DNA from: Aquila chrysaetos chrysaetos
Taxonomy: Eukaryota; Chordata; Aves; Accipitriformes; Accipitridae
Direction of reading: 5' to 3'
Assembly (NCBI RefSeq): GCF_900496995.4
Contig: NC_044016.1
Span: 20,936,932 to 21,000,931, forward strand
Length of the DNA: 64,000 nucleotides
Of the stretch, positions 52,291 through 62,659 are shown piece by piece. The first letter of the stretch is position 1. Each line of letters opens with the position of its first letter. The notes under the pieces are model-generated. The model did not search any database, was not told where the DNA came from, and worked only from the letters and a program-made list of their open reading frames with translations. The translations under genes and the position numbers were made by a program.

Positions 52291-53097
52291 CTGCTCAGTG
52301 TCTCACTTTATGGTTTTTACTGTTCCCTAACTGGATGAGTTCAAAGGTACTTTTGGCACAAATACTTTTATTTGTTAAGAGAAAGCTCGGTTGTTTCACA
52401 TACTTTGGCAGTTTACTTTGAAATTCATTTTTCATAAGCATTTGTGCCAGTGAAACGTGAGCATGTGCATTGAATGTTAACACAAAAAAAGGGGTGCAAA
52501 GAACACATTTTGGAGAATTTTTTTTTTAGACTCATTATCCAGTAACTCACACTCATTCAAACTCTGAGGCACTATGTCATAATCTAATGAGAATCCCTGA
52601 AAAAAACCATAAGAACGGAAAGGCTACAAAAATGCCCCATAAATAGCCTTATTTCAAAATCATGAGTAGAAAAAACAAGACTCATGTCTCCATAGTTTTT
52701 TTTATCACCATGAAGTTTCCTGGATCCACAAAAATCTCTTCATCTCGTTTCCTTGTGTTGCTTTCAGCCTGCTTCATGCAGATGCGGACAATTTTACTTT
52801 GTCATGTCATCGTCAGCTCCTGCTTCTCCCCGTGCCCTGGCAAAGGGGCTGCTCCACCTGTCCTCCTAGTCCTGGCTGCCTCCTTATACCTATACACCCT
52901 TTATTAATGTTGCCACCACACACTGTGGGAAGAATTAAATCCTTCTCAGATAAGGGTTTACTGTATTAAAAAATAAACTTGCTCACATCAGGTGCTTTCA
53001 TAAGCGCCCCGCTCCATGCCATCATCTTTGGAAAGGACGCCTCAGAGTGCGAAGGCCACAGTTTCTTGGCAAATATTCCCTCAGTTCAGTTATAGGC

Positions 53098-53170
53098 AAA
53101 AAAAAAAAAAAAAAGAAAAAAAAAGAAAAAAAAAACAAAGAAAAAAACCCCAACAACCAAAAAACAAAGC
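53098..53170. repeat. A-rich tract upstream of CpG island
   Basis: A17-G-A9-G-A10 followed by a decaying A/C-rich tail. No LINE or SINE body is recognisable next to it, so it looks like a simple A-rich repeat, not a retrotransposon tail. Confidence 0.9.
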
Positions 53171-54691
53171 AGTTCATACTGGCAACATCCTGACAAGTGA
53201 GGGAATAGGGTCCGGTGGGAAATCCACCCACCTTGCCTTGTACTTGCAGGGATGCTGGTCACGGGGTGAAGCTGCCCTGTCCGTAACGCCGCTCTCCTGG
53301 TGCACGCTATTGCTTTTCTCTCCCGCTGAGCACCATTCACAATAGGAATAACTGCTCACTAATTAGCGGCTGTATCTCTTAATTGCTTGTTTGTTAGAGC
53401 ATGACTGAGCAGCCAGCCGCTCTCTGGGCCATATCTCTCAATATTTTTTTTTTAAAATTACATTTTTATCCAGGCAGCGACTTGTTCACACGGCGACTCG
53501 GTGCCTGCCGGGGTACGTCTTTCCATCCGCCTTCCCTTGGGGTATAGCACCTCTCGCTAGCTACCGCGGCGAGCGGACATCGATGCGGAGCCGCGGGGCC
53601 GGGCTGGGGGCAGCGCGCAGCAGAGCAGCGCCATGAGAAGCGGGGGGCCGCCAAGCCCACGCGTGGCCGAGGCGGGAAGGCACGCAGGGACCACCCCGGG
53701 GAAGAGGCGGAGGGCACCCGGTGTCGCTAAGGGACGGGGCCCATCAGCCCGTCCCCGGGAGCCTCGGCGGGGCCAGCGCCGGGAGAGCGGCGTGCCGGGG
53801 CCCGGGGAACAGTCCGCCCCGCTAAGAGGGGCTTCCACGGCGCTGCCTCCCCTTTACGGGCTGGGCTCACGGCTACACCGCCGAGCCAGGCACGGGTGCG
53901 CTCGCCGGCTCCGGAGCCCCGCGGGGCGAGCGGGTCTAGGCTCCCCCGAAGCAGCGTTTTATCCCCCTAGCAAAGCAGATGGAGATAGGGATGGCAAAGC
54001 AGGGCTCCGCACCGGCGCTCCCGGGGAGCAGGCGCAGCCCCCCGGTGCCGGTGGTGATGCCCGGGGCGGTCGCGCAGCATCTCCTTCCTCCTCCCGGCCG
54101 GAGGTCTCGCCTTGGGCCCTGCGCGGGGGGGGAACGCACAGCTCCGCCGCTCCGGGTTTGACGTACGAGCATCAGCACAGCCCGGGGCCGGCAGTCCCAC
54201 GGGTACCGCCGACCCCCGCAGCCACGCACCGGGCTGGGGGCCCCCACAGCACGGCCGCCCCACCGGGGCCCCCCGCCGCTCCCGAGCCGCATGCACAAGG
54301 CAGCTCCGCCAGCCTGCAACCGATCTGGGGGGCCCCGAAAAACTTTGCTGGCACCAGCCAGCGCCGGCACAGGTGACATCCCCCCCCCCGGCAACCTGCG
54401 CTGCCCCCCACCCCCGGCTCGCTGCCCGTGCAAACCAGGAGGCACCCCCCCACCCCCCCGCTACCCCTGGACTTTTCGTATCTCAGGTCCCACCCGGGAG
54501 AAGCCGACCTTGCCGTGAGTGTCCTGAGGATGGAGGGACCCCGGACTGACGGCTGATCTCTCCACCCGAAGCAAGTCCCTTTTTCTCCCCAGCCCTGCGG
54601 TGCTGTCTCTAATAGGGCCGGGGCGAGGTAAGGCTCGCAGAATTGGGCAGGAGGCAGGGCTCTTCCGAGCACGGCTGCTTTAATTGGCTCC

Positions 54692-54721
54692 TTTTTTTTT
54701 TTTTTTTTTTTTTTTCTTTTT
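54692..54721. repeat. T24 homopolymer in promoter island
   Basis: T24 (54,692-54,715), one C, then five T. It follows directly after the inverted CCAAT box at 54,683-54,687. Such tracts disfavour nucleosomes. Confidence 0.93.
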
Positions 54722-55409
54722 CCCACCGAAAGGGAATGAAATGGTGAAGAGGGGAGGGGAAAAACCTGGAAAGCCGAAGGGGAAGAAAACACGGCGCGCC
54801 CAGCAGAGCCGGCAGGCAGGGAGGGGTGAGACGACCCCGGGCCAGCCCGGCCGGCCGGGCGCGGTACCGTACCGTGCCCCCTGGACGCCCCGTCGGGGGT
54901 CGGCGGAGCGGAGAGCCCCGGGGCCGGCTGGGGAGCCGTGACGCTCCCGGCAACTTTCGCAGGAGATTTTGGCGCTTCACGAAAAAGCGGTGGGGCAGGG
55001 ACCTTGCAAGCGGTTTCCAGCCGGTGTCTGGCAGGAGTAACCCAACTTTCTCCAGCTTGTTGTCCCTCCTCGTCGGGTCCTTTCCAGCTGCAGCCCCTGT
55101 TAGTTCCCACCGGGAGCTCCGGCAGCCGTCGAGGGAGAGCGACGCGGGCCTCTCTACAGCTGCAAATTATCTGCGAGGCGGGCGGAGCAGGCAAGCGGCG
55201 AAGGCGAAGCACCCGCCCGAGCTCAGCACACAACATCAGGGAAAGTTTTGAAGGGAGAAGGACCTGGCGGGCTAGGGAGGAGGTGAGGAGAGCCGGGCTG
55301 AGCTGCAGGCAGAGCGAGGGTGCGTGGTCTGTCTGCTCCTCGTTTGCTTCTCCCTTCAGGCTGGCTGGGGCGATGCAGTGCAGCTGAGGGAGCTCTTGGG
55401 AGCCTCTTT

Positions 55410-55429
55410 AAAAAAAAAAAAAAAAAAAA
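55410..55429. repeat. A20 homopolymer in promoter island
   Basis: Twenty consecutive A, about 740 bp upstream of the MDGA1 start codon. Confidence 0.93.
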
Positions 55430-55949
55430 TCCTTCCTGGATTTGATTAATTGCAACAATCCCCTCCCGAGAAGATCTGGAAAAGAGGAGAGAGAATCACC
55501 TATTCCTCCCTCCGCCTTTCAGCAGCTGGCTCCTACCCCCCACCCTTGCTTCCCCCCCTTTTTTCTCCACCTCCTTCTCCTTTCCCCCGTTCGCTCCTGG
55601 GGCTGCGGCCAGAGTCTCGTCGGGAGGAGGGAGGGCGAGGACTCTCCCAAGTTGGCCCCAGTTGGCAGCACTTCGGGCAGCGCGGGACTTCGGGCAGCGC
55701 TCGGCGGCTCCCGCTGAACAAAGAAAACCCCTTTCCCGCAGGGGCTGGGGAGCAGCGCTGGGCTGGCCCGGGCCCTGCACCTGTCCGGCGCCGGCCCGGT
55801 GCACCCGGGCTGGCCTTTCCCCGTACCCCGAGTGCGGGCGAGGCTGCCTGTTTTCCTGGAAATTCTCGAGAAACCTGGCGAAGGGAAGCGGGAAGCGGCG
55901 CTCCGCTTTCCTGCCTTCCCTGCCTCCTTCCCTCCCTCTCTCCCTCTCC

Positions 55950-55971
55950 TTTTTTTCTTTTTTTTTTTTTT
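55950..55971. repeat. T-rich tract in presumed 5' leader
   Basis: T7-C-T14 follows a CT-rich stretch (from about 55,915). Together they resemble a long polypyrimidine tract, which could support an acceptor around 55,993 (CCCCAG) if the leader is spliced. Confidence 0.85.
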
Positions 55972-56062
55972 ACCTTTTAAATTTTATCCCCAGGCGGCCC
56001 CGGTGTGGGGGGGTCCCTTTCTCCACCCCAGGGGCGCCGGTGACCGGCGCGGAGCGGGGCGC

Positions 56063-56170
56063 ATGGGGCGGCGTTTCGGGAGGCTTTCGCCTGCTCCTCG
56101 CTCCCCCGCCGGATGCTGCCTGGGCTGTTTTGGCTGCTTTTCTTCGCCGGCGATGAGGGCTCTGCCTTGA
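56063..56170 (+). promoter_or_regulatory. Upstream ORF in the presumed MDGA1 5' leader
   Basis: An ATG at 56,063 opens a 35-codon frame that ends with TGA at 56,168-56,170, two bases before the MDGA1 ATG at 56,173. A second ATG in the same frame (56,153, G at -3) gives a five-codon minimal uORF, MRALP. The frame differs from that of MDGA1. If the mRNA leader includes this stretch, scanning ribosomes would meet these starts first. Termination two bases from the main start leaves little room for normal reinitiation by forward scanning. The frame is certain; transcription across it is inferred from its closeness to exon 1. Confidence 0.5.
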
Positions 56171-56172
56171 AG

Positions 56173-56239
56173 ATGGAGATGATCTGTTTTTTATTCCTGT
56201 CTCTGGTGCCGGTGTACAGCAGAGGACAAGGGGTTTACG
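56173..56239 (+). CDS. MDGA1: MDGA1 coding exon 1 (signal peptide exon; gene continues beyond window)
   Basis: MDGA1 is a GPI-anchored surface glycoprotein with Ig domains, a fibronectin-like domain and a MAM domain. It binds neuroligins and restrains synapse formation, and also affects migration of cortical neurons. Seen here: an ATG in strong context (A at -3, G at +4) opens 22 codons plus one base. The peptide starts MEMIC, has a hydrophobic core (residues 4-15, CFLFLSLVPVY) and ends SRGQGVY. Exon 1 of human MDGA1, as I recall it, starts ME, keeps C5, L7, L9, L11 and P13, and ends RGQGVY; the MDGA2 N-terminus fits less well. Signal cleavage is likely near G18, leaving Q19 at the mature N-terminus. 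The exon ends TACG, followed by GTAAGA at 56,240 (phase 1), so exon 2 must complete an alanine codon (VYA in known orthologues). Exon 2 was not found. An in-frame ATG at 56,113 exists but has a weak context. Confidence 0.87.
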
Positions 56240-56263
56240 GTAAGAGACGCTGTCGCGGTCGCT

Positions 56264-56284
56264 GGGGGGGGGGGGGGGGGGGGG
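56264..56284 (+). repeat. G21 run just inside intron 1
   Basis: Twenty-one consecutive G begin 24 bp after the MDGA1 exon 1 donor (56,240). They are followed by GCGGCGGCGGTGGG, so the region could form a G-quadruplex in DNA and in the pre-mRNA. Confidence 0.9.
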
Positions 56285-57573
56285 CGAGGCGCAGGCGGCG
56301 GCGGTGGGATCAAAGTTAAAAAGCACCTGCAGGAGAAAGTAAATGATGCTGGCGAAGCTCGTCGCAGCCTGAGCGGAGAGCTTTATGCAGCAATAGGGCT
56401 TCCAGCGCCTGTAGCTACTTCGTAATTCCTCGCCGTAACCCCGGCCGCCGCCGATTTACGAGTCCGCCGAGACGGCACGCAGGGACCGAGGGCGAGGCTG
56501 CCGCCGGGCTGGCCGTGCCTGGAGCCGCGGGGAGCGGCCCCGGCCCTGCCTCCCCTCTCCCCCACCCGCCTCGCGTGGGGACGCCACGCTGATGCCGGCG
56601 TCGCGAACCGCGGCGGCGCGGCTCTGGGAGCACCTCCGAGTTGCAGTTTCTTCGAGGCCGGGGGAGGACGGAGGATCCGCTCCCCGCGCTGCCCTTGCGG
56701 GTTTGCTTCCGTGCAGGAGCACCGGAACGGGGAAGGCAAGAGGTGGGCGGCCGCCGCTGCCCCGCCGGGGCTCGGTGCCGGGGGTCTCCCCCGCTGCCGG
56801 CGGCAGGCCGCTCCCCGCCGGCGCCGTGCGGGGCGGTGCTCCCCGGCTCTGCCCGGCTCGGCGGGGCCGGCAGCCCGCCCTGCCCCAGCTCCCCCCGCAC
56901 AACCCGCGGCCAGCCCCGCCGGGCTCCCTCCCCTCCCGGGACGGGGGGGCGAGGGGTGAGGCTGCTTTTGCACCCTATTGAACTTTGTTGCTGATTTTCT
57001 TCTTAAGGTCGGGGGGAGGGGGGGGTGCTCTGTGGCAGAGCTGATGTCGAGCTGCTTGATTTTTTTTTTTCTCTTTTATTATTATTATTGCAGTTATGGT
57101 GCTTACTTCCCCTCCTTGTTTGCAGGCAGGGCGGCAAATGGCAAGCGTAGGTGTCCCCCTGTGAGGTCTGGCTCCCGCAGCCCCTCAGCTTCCGAGGGCA
57201 GAGGGGGGGGCAGGGGGCAGAGGCTGGGGGTGGCACCCTGTGCCCCTGCCGAGCACAAGCCCTGGGTTGAGAGAACAGCCGGGATTTACTTTAGCCAGCC
57301 GTGCAGCCCCCCTCTCCCTCTCCCAGCCCTCTCTTAATTCTTGCTTTACAAGATCTGCATTTCCAATACAGCGGGGAAAAAAATAAATAAAAGCAACCCA
57401 CAAGACTTGCCTCTCATACAAGCCGGCTTTATCTTGGCTTACAACTCAGTTGTGCGTTGCTGTAAAGTCCTTCTGGAAGGCATGCCTCTGCCTCTAACAA
57501 GCCAAGCTCTCTGAGCTCTGAAGAGAGACCCCAGTGAGAGAATCCAGCCCCCCCGCTCCCCCTTTTTTAACAG

Positions 57574-57633
57574 CATGCAGCCAGTCTCTTGTGTGAGCTC
57601 TGGCAAAGATCAGTTCAGTCTCACTGACGATGG
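57574..57633 (+). other. Candidate unannotated exon in MDGA1 intron 1
   Basis: A C/T-rich tract ends in TTTTTTAACAG at 57,573, and GTAAGT follows at 57,634. Both are near-consensus splice signals bounding 60 nt. Spliced after MDGA1 exon 1 it would add seven residues and then reach TGA, so it would act as a poison exon. In its own frame an ATG at 57,575 opens 19 codons (MQPVSCVSSGKDQFSLTDD) and leaves phase 2. That phase does not fit MDGA1 exon 2, but it does fit the acceptor at 58,193. Chance splice-like pairs are common in introns, so this is only a candidate. Confidence 0.22.
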
Positions 57634-58193
57634 GTAAGTCTTTGTAGGTCACTTTTTAATGATGTATTTCTTTAATGGAAACAATTCCTCCTTTCTTCGT
57701 GAGGGCTGGGATGTTAATTTGAGTTTGGGTCCGTTTTGCAAAATAACCACTTTAAATAGAGGGTGTTTAGCTTCCTTTCTTTTTTCTTTCTTCCTCCCAG
57801 TATATATGTTTTCTCCCAGTCTGCATGTCCAGAGGAAGATTGTAGGACCCTCTGAAGGCTGGAAAGACGAGGAGTAGAATGAGTTTGTGGTACAGAAACC
57901 TGGTCAGGGCAGGTTATTTAATCGTTTAAAACAGGTAATCTGCTTCTAGCTGAACTTTTATTATTTTATTTTAGTGTGCTTGCTGCTGAGTAGCTGTCAC
58001 TTGTTGTAGAATGGCCTGTCTGCTCAGGATTGTAGCAAGAGGGACAGAGCTTAAAACTGGTTTTGCTTAAATATGCTTTAGAAAGTTGCCTGTTGTATTT
58101 TTTCATCCACTTCAGTGAACTTTCATTTGATAGAGTTGCTGCTAAATTAGACCTTCAGAATAACTTACTGATGTTTTTGTCTTTTTCTCTCAG

Positions 58194-59040
58194 AGAGAGC
58201 TTGGAGAAGCTGTGTACAAAAGAAAGCACAGATATAGACATGCACTAAGATGAAGGCATCCTTTTAAGCCAAAATGGTACACTACTACTGTCTATTCTCT
58301 TATTTAACTACACAAAGGAGAAATGCAGTCTCTTCCTACCTCTCCCCTCCCCTACCTCTTCAAACTATCTGTTGAGACCATCAGGAGCCTTAATATGCAG
58401 CTGTCTCCGAGTGCAGCCCAGAGCTGTGTATCTGCAAACTTCTACGGTGATGAATAGTTTTCATATTGTCTTTCCCAATCCTGCTTTCAGTCCACTGCCC
58501 TGCACTGATTTCATGCCTTGTGCAGCCAGCACTGTTTGTTTGGATGCGAGATTGCTGTCATTGATGGCTCAAGCAGAGCTGGATTGATACAGTTATATTT
58601 GCAAAGATAACTAAAGCAGGATTAGAAACTAGTCCTACTGCCCCCCTCCACTTCAGTTTGTCCTAAATGTTGGTCTCTCGCCATAGCTTTAAGCTGTACT
58701 TGAGTGTTCTGTGCCGTGAATGTCAGTCTCATGTGGCGCTTAATGTAGAGATTATGGGAACTCAAGTATCATGGTTCAGATCTGTTTTTCTGCTTTTGAA
58801 TATTTATTTATGGCGATGGAGATGGTGAGAGGCACCTATATGGGTCTATAAATATATTTCACTTTAGTAAATCTGCTGAGATTAAATCAGATTAAACTAG
58901 ATAAAGTATCCATGTGATGTACCCTTTAAATAATACACCCACATGGATGTACACAAAAGACCTCTGTCTAGGAGAGCGGAGTTGTTGGAGAGGTTTATTG
59001 AGATGAATGGTATAAATAAAATGTGTGTAAGGAGGTTTCT
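58194..59040 (+). other. Candidate terminal exon paired with 57,574-57,633
   Basis: A long pyrimidine tract (TTTTTGTCTTTTTCTCTCAG) ends at 58,193. Joined to the donor at 57,633, the reading frame stays open for 18 more residues (G, then ESLEKLCTKESTDIDMH) to TAA at 58,246-58,248, giving a 37-residue spliced frame. An AATAAA follows at 59,015-59,020 with a GT-rich stretch just after it, so a 3' end near 59,040 is possible. No family is recognised. This could equally be chance; expression data are not available to me. Confidence 0.15.
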
Positions 59041-62000
59041 GGGAAAGGAGCGTTTGCAATGGAGGTGCAATTTAATTAGGAGTCAAGGTGCTTTTAGCCT
59101 GCTACCTGAAGAGGCTTGTTACATAAATTGGCATTTGTTGTAATGACTGAAGTGTGTCTGAAACCCTCTTCTCATTAGCTGATTCCATCCTTTCAGCCTT
59201 GTTTGTTGCAGTAAGACAAGGCTGGCCTGATACGGAGGCAGTTCAGCAGGCTGCCAAGGGGCAACTTTTATTAGCCTTTCATGGTACCCCATTTCCCAAA
59301 CTGTGTGTGCCTTTCAATCCTGGTGCATTAATGCTGCTGGTCAAGATGAGGAGCAAGCTGTAATAGATCTCTAGGAAATGTCAGAATCTGGAGAGAGGGA
59401 GGAAGAGGTAAGGAGAAAGGGGACTTGCCCTTCCAGCCTTGGAGTTATCAACACTTAAAGACTATAAATTAGACTGAAAGGGGAGGATGGTTGGAGGGGG
59501 GGTGGCCCAAAGGGAAGAGTATGCCTCTTGCTTTCTAGTAAGCCTTGCAGACTCCAGGACTTGCGTAGCTCTGGTTCAGAGTGTGCACAAGGCTGCTGCT
59601 TTGCTTACTCCATGTGCAGTATATAATTAACATTTCTGGGTTGTCTTGCAACTAGCACAGTCCAGCTGATCAGCAGCAGCCTTTCAGGCTGAATAAAAGA
59701 GTGGGATGTTTTGTCCCCTGCCCCTCATAATTCACCTGCAGAAAAGGCATTTCAGGAATGGTCATCACAGTGTGTGATGGGGGCTACAGCAAGGTGATGG
59801 AAAAGGAATAAAAGGAAGGTTTAGGCTGGGCAGCAGGGAAAGCTGCCTGGCACCGTGATCAGAGGGCTGGCTGGATTTACTTCAGGCGCTTGAAACTGGT
59901 GGGGGTGAAGCACTTGCAGTACAGAGTAGTCCTGCCCTGGCCTCTGACGTGAGGAATAAATGACCTAGTAAAGCTCTTTCTTTAAAGAGACACCATCACG
60001 CTGAATCACCCGTGAGATGCCGCTACAGGCAGCCAAAAAATCTAGCGGAAAAATGTTTTCTTGTGTCTGCGATGGAAGAGTGTCATGGTAAAACATATCC
60101 TGGGTTTAGGCCATAAACATCCACACTTCTTCATTTCATGTACGCGTGACATGATTTGTTTCCTGCTCCTTTTACCTGTAAAGTAAAAGCCTCTTTTCCT
60201 AGAGTTTTCAGTGCAGCATTGCCCACACAGGATGCCTCTCGGTCTCTTGCAACTGGTGTGTGTCTTTTGTTGCCAGTTGCTGGGGGCACAGACACACTTT
60301 AATGTGTTAACCTCGAGCCTGGTGACCTGGATCAGTCCCTCTTCCCTTCCCCTGACTATAGCTGTTTTGCCAGCGGGAACAAGAGTCCAGATGAGGAGAT
60401 CCTCAGCTTCCTTGCTGTTATCCCAGTGTACCCTGTGCCCTCAGAAATGGGTGAGCAGATTGCTGGCTAAAGTAACGGTGGAGCTGGCTTCTGTGAGCCA
60501 CATCTTGGCTGATTCTGTTTGGAAAATGCAATGTATGAGCACAGTGGTCCTCCGAACTATACCTATGTGTGTGTGTGTATATACATAGATGTACACACAT
60601 TCTTTGTGCTCAGCCTTTTCTCCTTGTTGTCCAGCCCTTAAATCTGTGGTGGCTTAGGCTGTAACCTTTTGGTTACAGGAATGAGTTTTGTAACTGGAGG
60701 GCTATAGAAATAGTTTCTGAAGCACTGGGTCGGTCCAAGATTTGCATAGTTCTTTAGTAGCTCTTTAAGGTCAAGGCATTAAATCCGTCCAGCCCTGTGC
60801 TTCAGTATGCCTTGTTGTTCTCTAGCTGTAGTGTGTCAGATTCACCCTCCTGTGACACTAGAACCTCTGTTTTTAGGTCAGGTCAGTAGCTTCACACACC
60901 AGATAAGCCCTCAATTGGCTTTGATATGCAGTACTAGAAAACTGACATTATCCTCTTGACAGGTTGTTTGCAACTTGCTGGTAGAAGTCAAAATATTTCA
61001 CTATAGGTGTCATCAGAAACCACCATCCTATGCTAATTTTTGTGGGAACATGAAGACAGATGTTGAATAATTTGACATGAGCAGCATAGCTTTTAAAATT
61101 ATCACTGTGTCAGGTTTGCACTGGATTTTTTTGAAATATATGTATGTATTTCAGATGAGTTTGAGAGATGGGAGGGAGATATAGTAAGTGGCTCCTGATA
61201 AGTGGAAGATGCAGCAGAAGATGGCCTTGGAGGTTCAGTAGTCAGACAGCAATTCAGCAGTGGCAGTAAGGGATGCTGTGCTGCTGGGGCTGCTGTTCTT
61301 ATTTTTAAGGAACAAGTCTAAGTGACTTCTATGCTGGAAAGTCAGAGATCTTGTGACACTTCCCATCAACCAGAAGCCCTAATGTTTTGACTGGAGTTAC
61401 AGCCATTCTGCTTGCTTGAAAAGCGCAGTTTCAGGCTTCCAGTCCCTCCCTCAACACATACCGTGCTCTCTTGGTTCAGTAAGCATCATCTATGCCTAAG
61501 AGTCTTGCCTGCGTGGCTACGGCTTGTTATGAGGAGGGCAGAGTTGGGGGGTGGGAAAAAATTGCATTCTGCCCAATGCCAATGTGCTAGCAAAAGCAAT
61601 AGAGAGAGATGCATTTCTCCTAGTGAAAGACTGCTTGGGGTAGAGGGTGTTTCTTACTCCATTTATGGAAATGTCCTGAACTCTACCTGCAAAAGGCTTC
61701 TTTAGCGTAAGATAAGTCCATAGTCAACTGGCTTGCCTTTGTAGCTCTGGAGAGACAGTTCACTGGTGAAGTTCTCATGAGGGTAGGTCACATGTTGGTA
61801 TTTTTTGTGCAGGGGGGGTTGCTGTGTTGTGTCCTCAGAGGGGGCTGCATTTTGCTGTAGGGAAGATGAGCCTTCCAGACAAGAGACAGTGGAAAATGTT
61901 GGTTTGTTCTCAGAGATGCTATGGGTACCCGCATCTGGTAATACAATGTGGGTTTCTTTAGGCTAGACGTGGTAGCCCAGGTCTTATGTAGACTGAGAAT

Positions 62001-62659
62001 ACTAAGAAAACTTTGAGACCATATCTGCTCTCAAGCAGTCAAGGTGAACACATCAGTGCCCATGTCCCAGCCACCTTTTGCCAATCATCATCTACTGGCG
62101 TTGCACAGGTTTAAATTCAAAAGGGGAAAATGTGCCAATGTTCCCCAGACTTCTGGAGGAAGGGGAAGGGATATGGCACTGACACTGCGCAGCAGAACAC
62201 AGATCTGGCAGGGCCTCCAGGCCCCACCAGAGACAGTGATGTGCTGCTAGGAAGTGGGAGAGGAGAGCACATGTGTTTCATGTCTCTGTGCCCGTGCTTA
62301 ACTGGTGAGGTCTCTACTCTGTTAGGATCCAAAGTACTCGCTTTGAACAGAAAAAAGCTTTAATCTGCCCTTTATTTGGAGGAAGGGGTTGAGGGAACAA
62401 CAGAGGTTTGTTTTTTATAGCCAAGCACTTGCTTAGTGTTTAAAAGAAAAAATTAAATGTGTGATAACCCATGCAGCTGACAATCCAAAGCGCTGCATTA
62501 GAGCTAGGAAAGAATTTGAGAAGTGGAGCCAGGAAAAAAGAGAGATGCTGGGCATCAGCTGATCTGGGATCAACAAAAGTGAAGTCGGAGAAGGGCTGTT
62601 ACTAACAGGTTAGCAGGGACAGGACCTGTGGGGAGGCAGAGAGTTTTCATGCCTGGTGC

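Larger units (their letters stand above)
40413..53469. other. Intergenic upstream flank of the MDGA1 island, no gene recognised
   Basis: Mostly unique DNA. Seen here are a CAG-rich patch at 42,162-42,198, a pyrimidine tract at about 42,440-42,485 and a TG repeat at 47,699-47,712. A long purine-rich tract at about 49,840-50,030 precedes the A-rich tract at 53,098-53,170 (A17, A9, A10 with single interruptions). Exon-like signals near 46.34-46.86 kb are reported as a finding. No ORF here has a recognisable protein family. Confidence 0.5.
53470..57260 (+). promoter_or_regulatory. MDGA1: CpG island: MDGA1 promoter, 5' UTR and start of intron 1
   Basis: CpG dinucleotides and GC content rise abruptly at about 53,470 and fall off after about 57,260, in sharp contrast to both flanks. 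The island surrounds the MDGA1 first coding exon, so it is taken as the promoter plus 5' UTR. Visible elements include an inverted CCAAT box (ATTGG, 54,683-54,687) and an SP/KLF-type GC box (GGGCGG, 55,180-55,185), besides many other GC-rich motifs. No convincing TATA box was found, as is usual for CpG-island promoters, and the transcription start cannot be placed from sequence alone. The island is interrupted by homopolymer tracts (T24, A20, a T-rich run, G21), which are listed separately. All long ORFs in it on both strands are low-complexity P/G/R/A-rich frames and are not called as genes. Confidence 0.85.

Noticed and set aside
53633-54549. 247- and 145-codon plus-strand ORFs in the CpG island
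   Set aside because: Low-complexity proline/arginine/glycine-rich translation upstream of MDGA1, with no recognisable domain. It is expected in a CpG island.
54172-55236. 354-codon minus-strand ORF in the CpG island
   Set aside because: Longest frame in the window, but it is explained by few stop codons in GC-rich DNA. It reads through the T24 tract as poly-lysine, is R/P/G/A-rich and matches no family.
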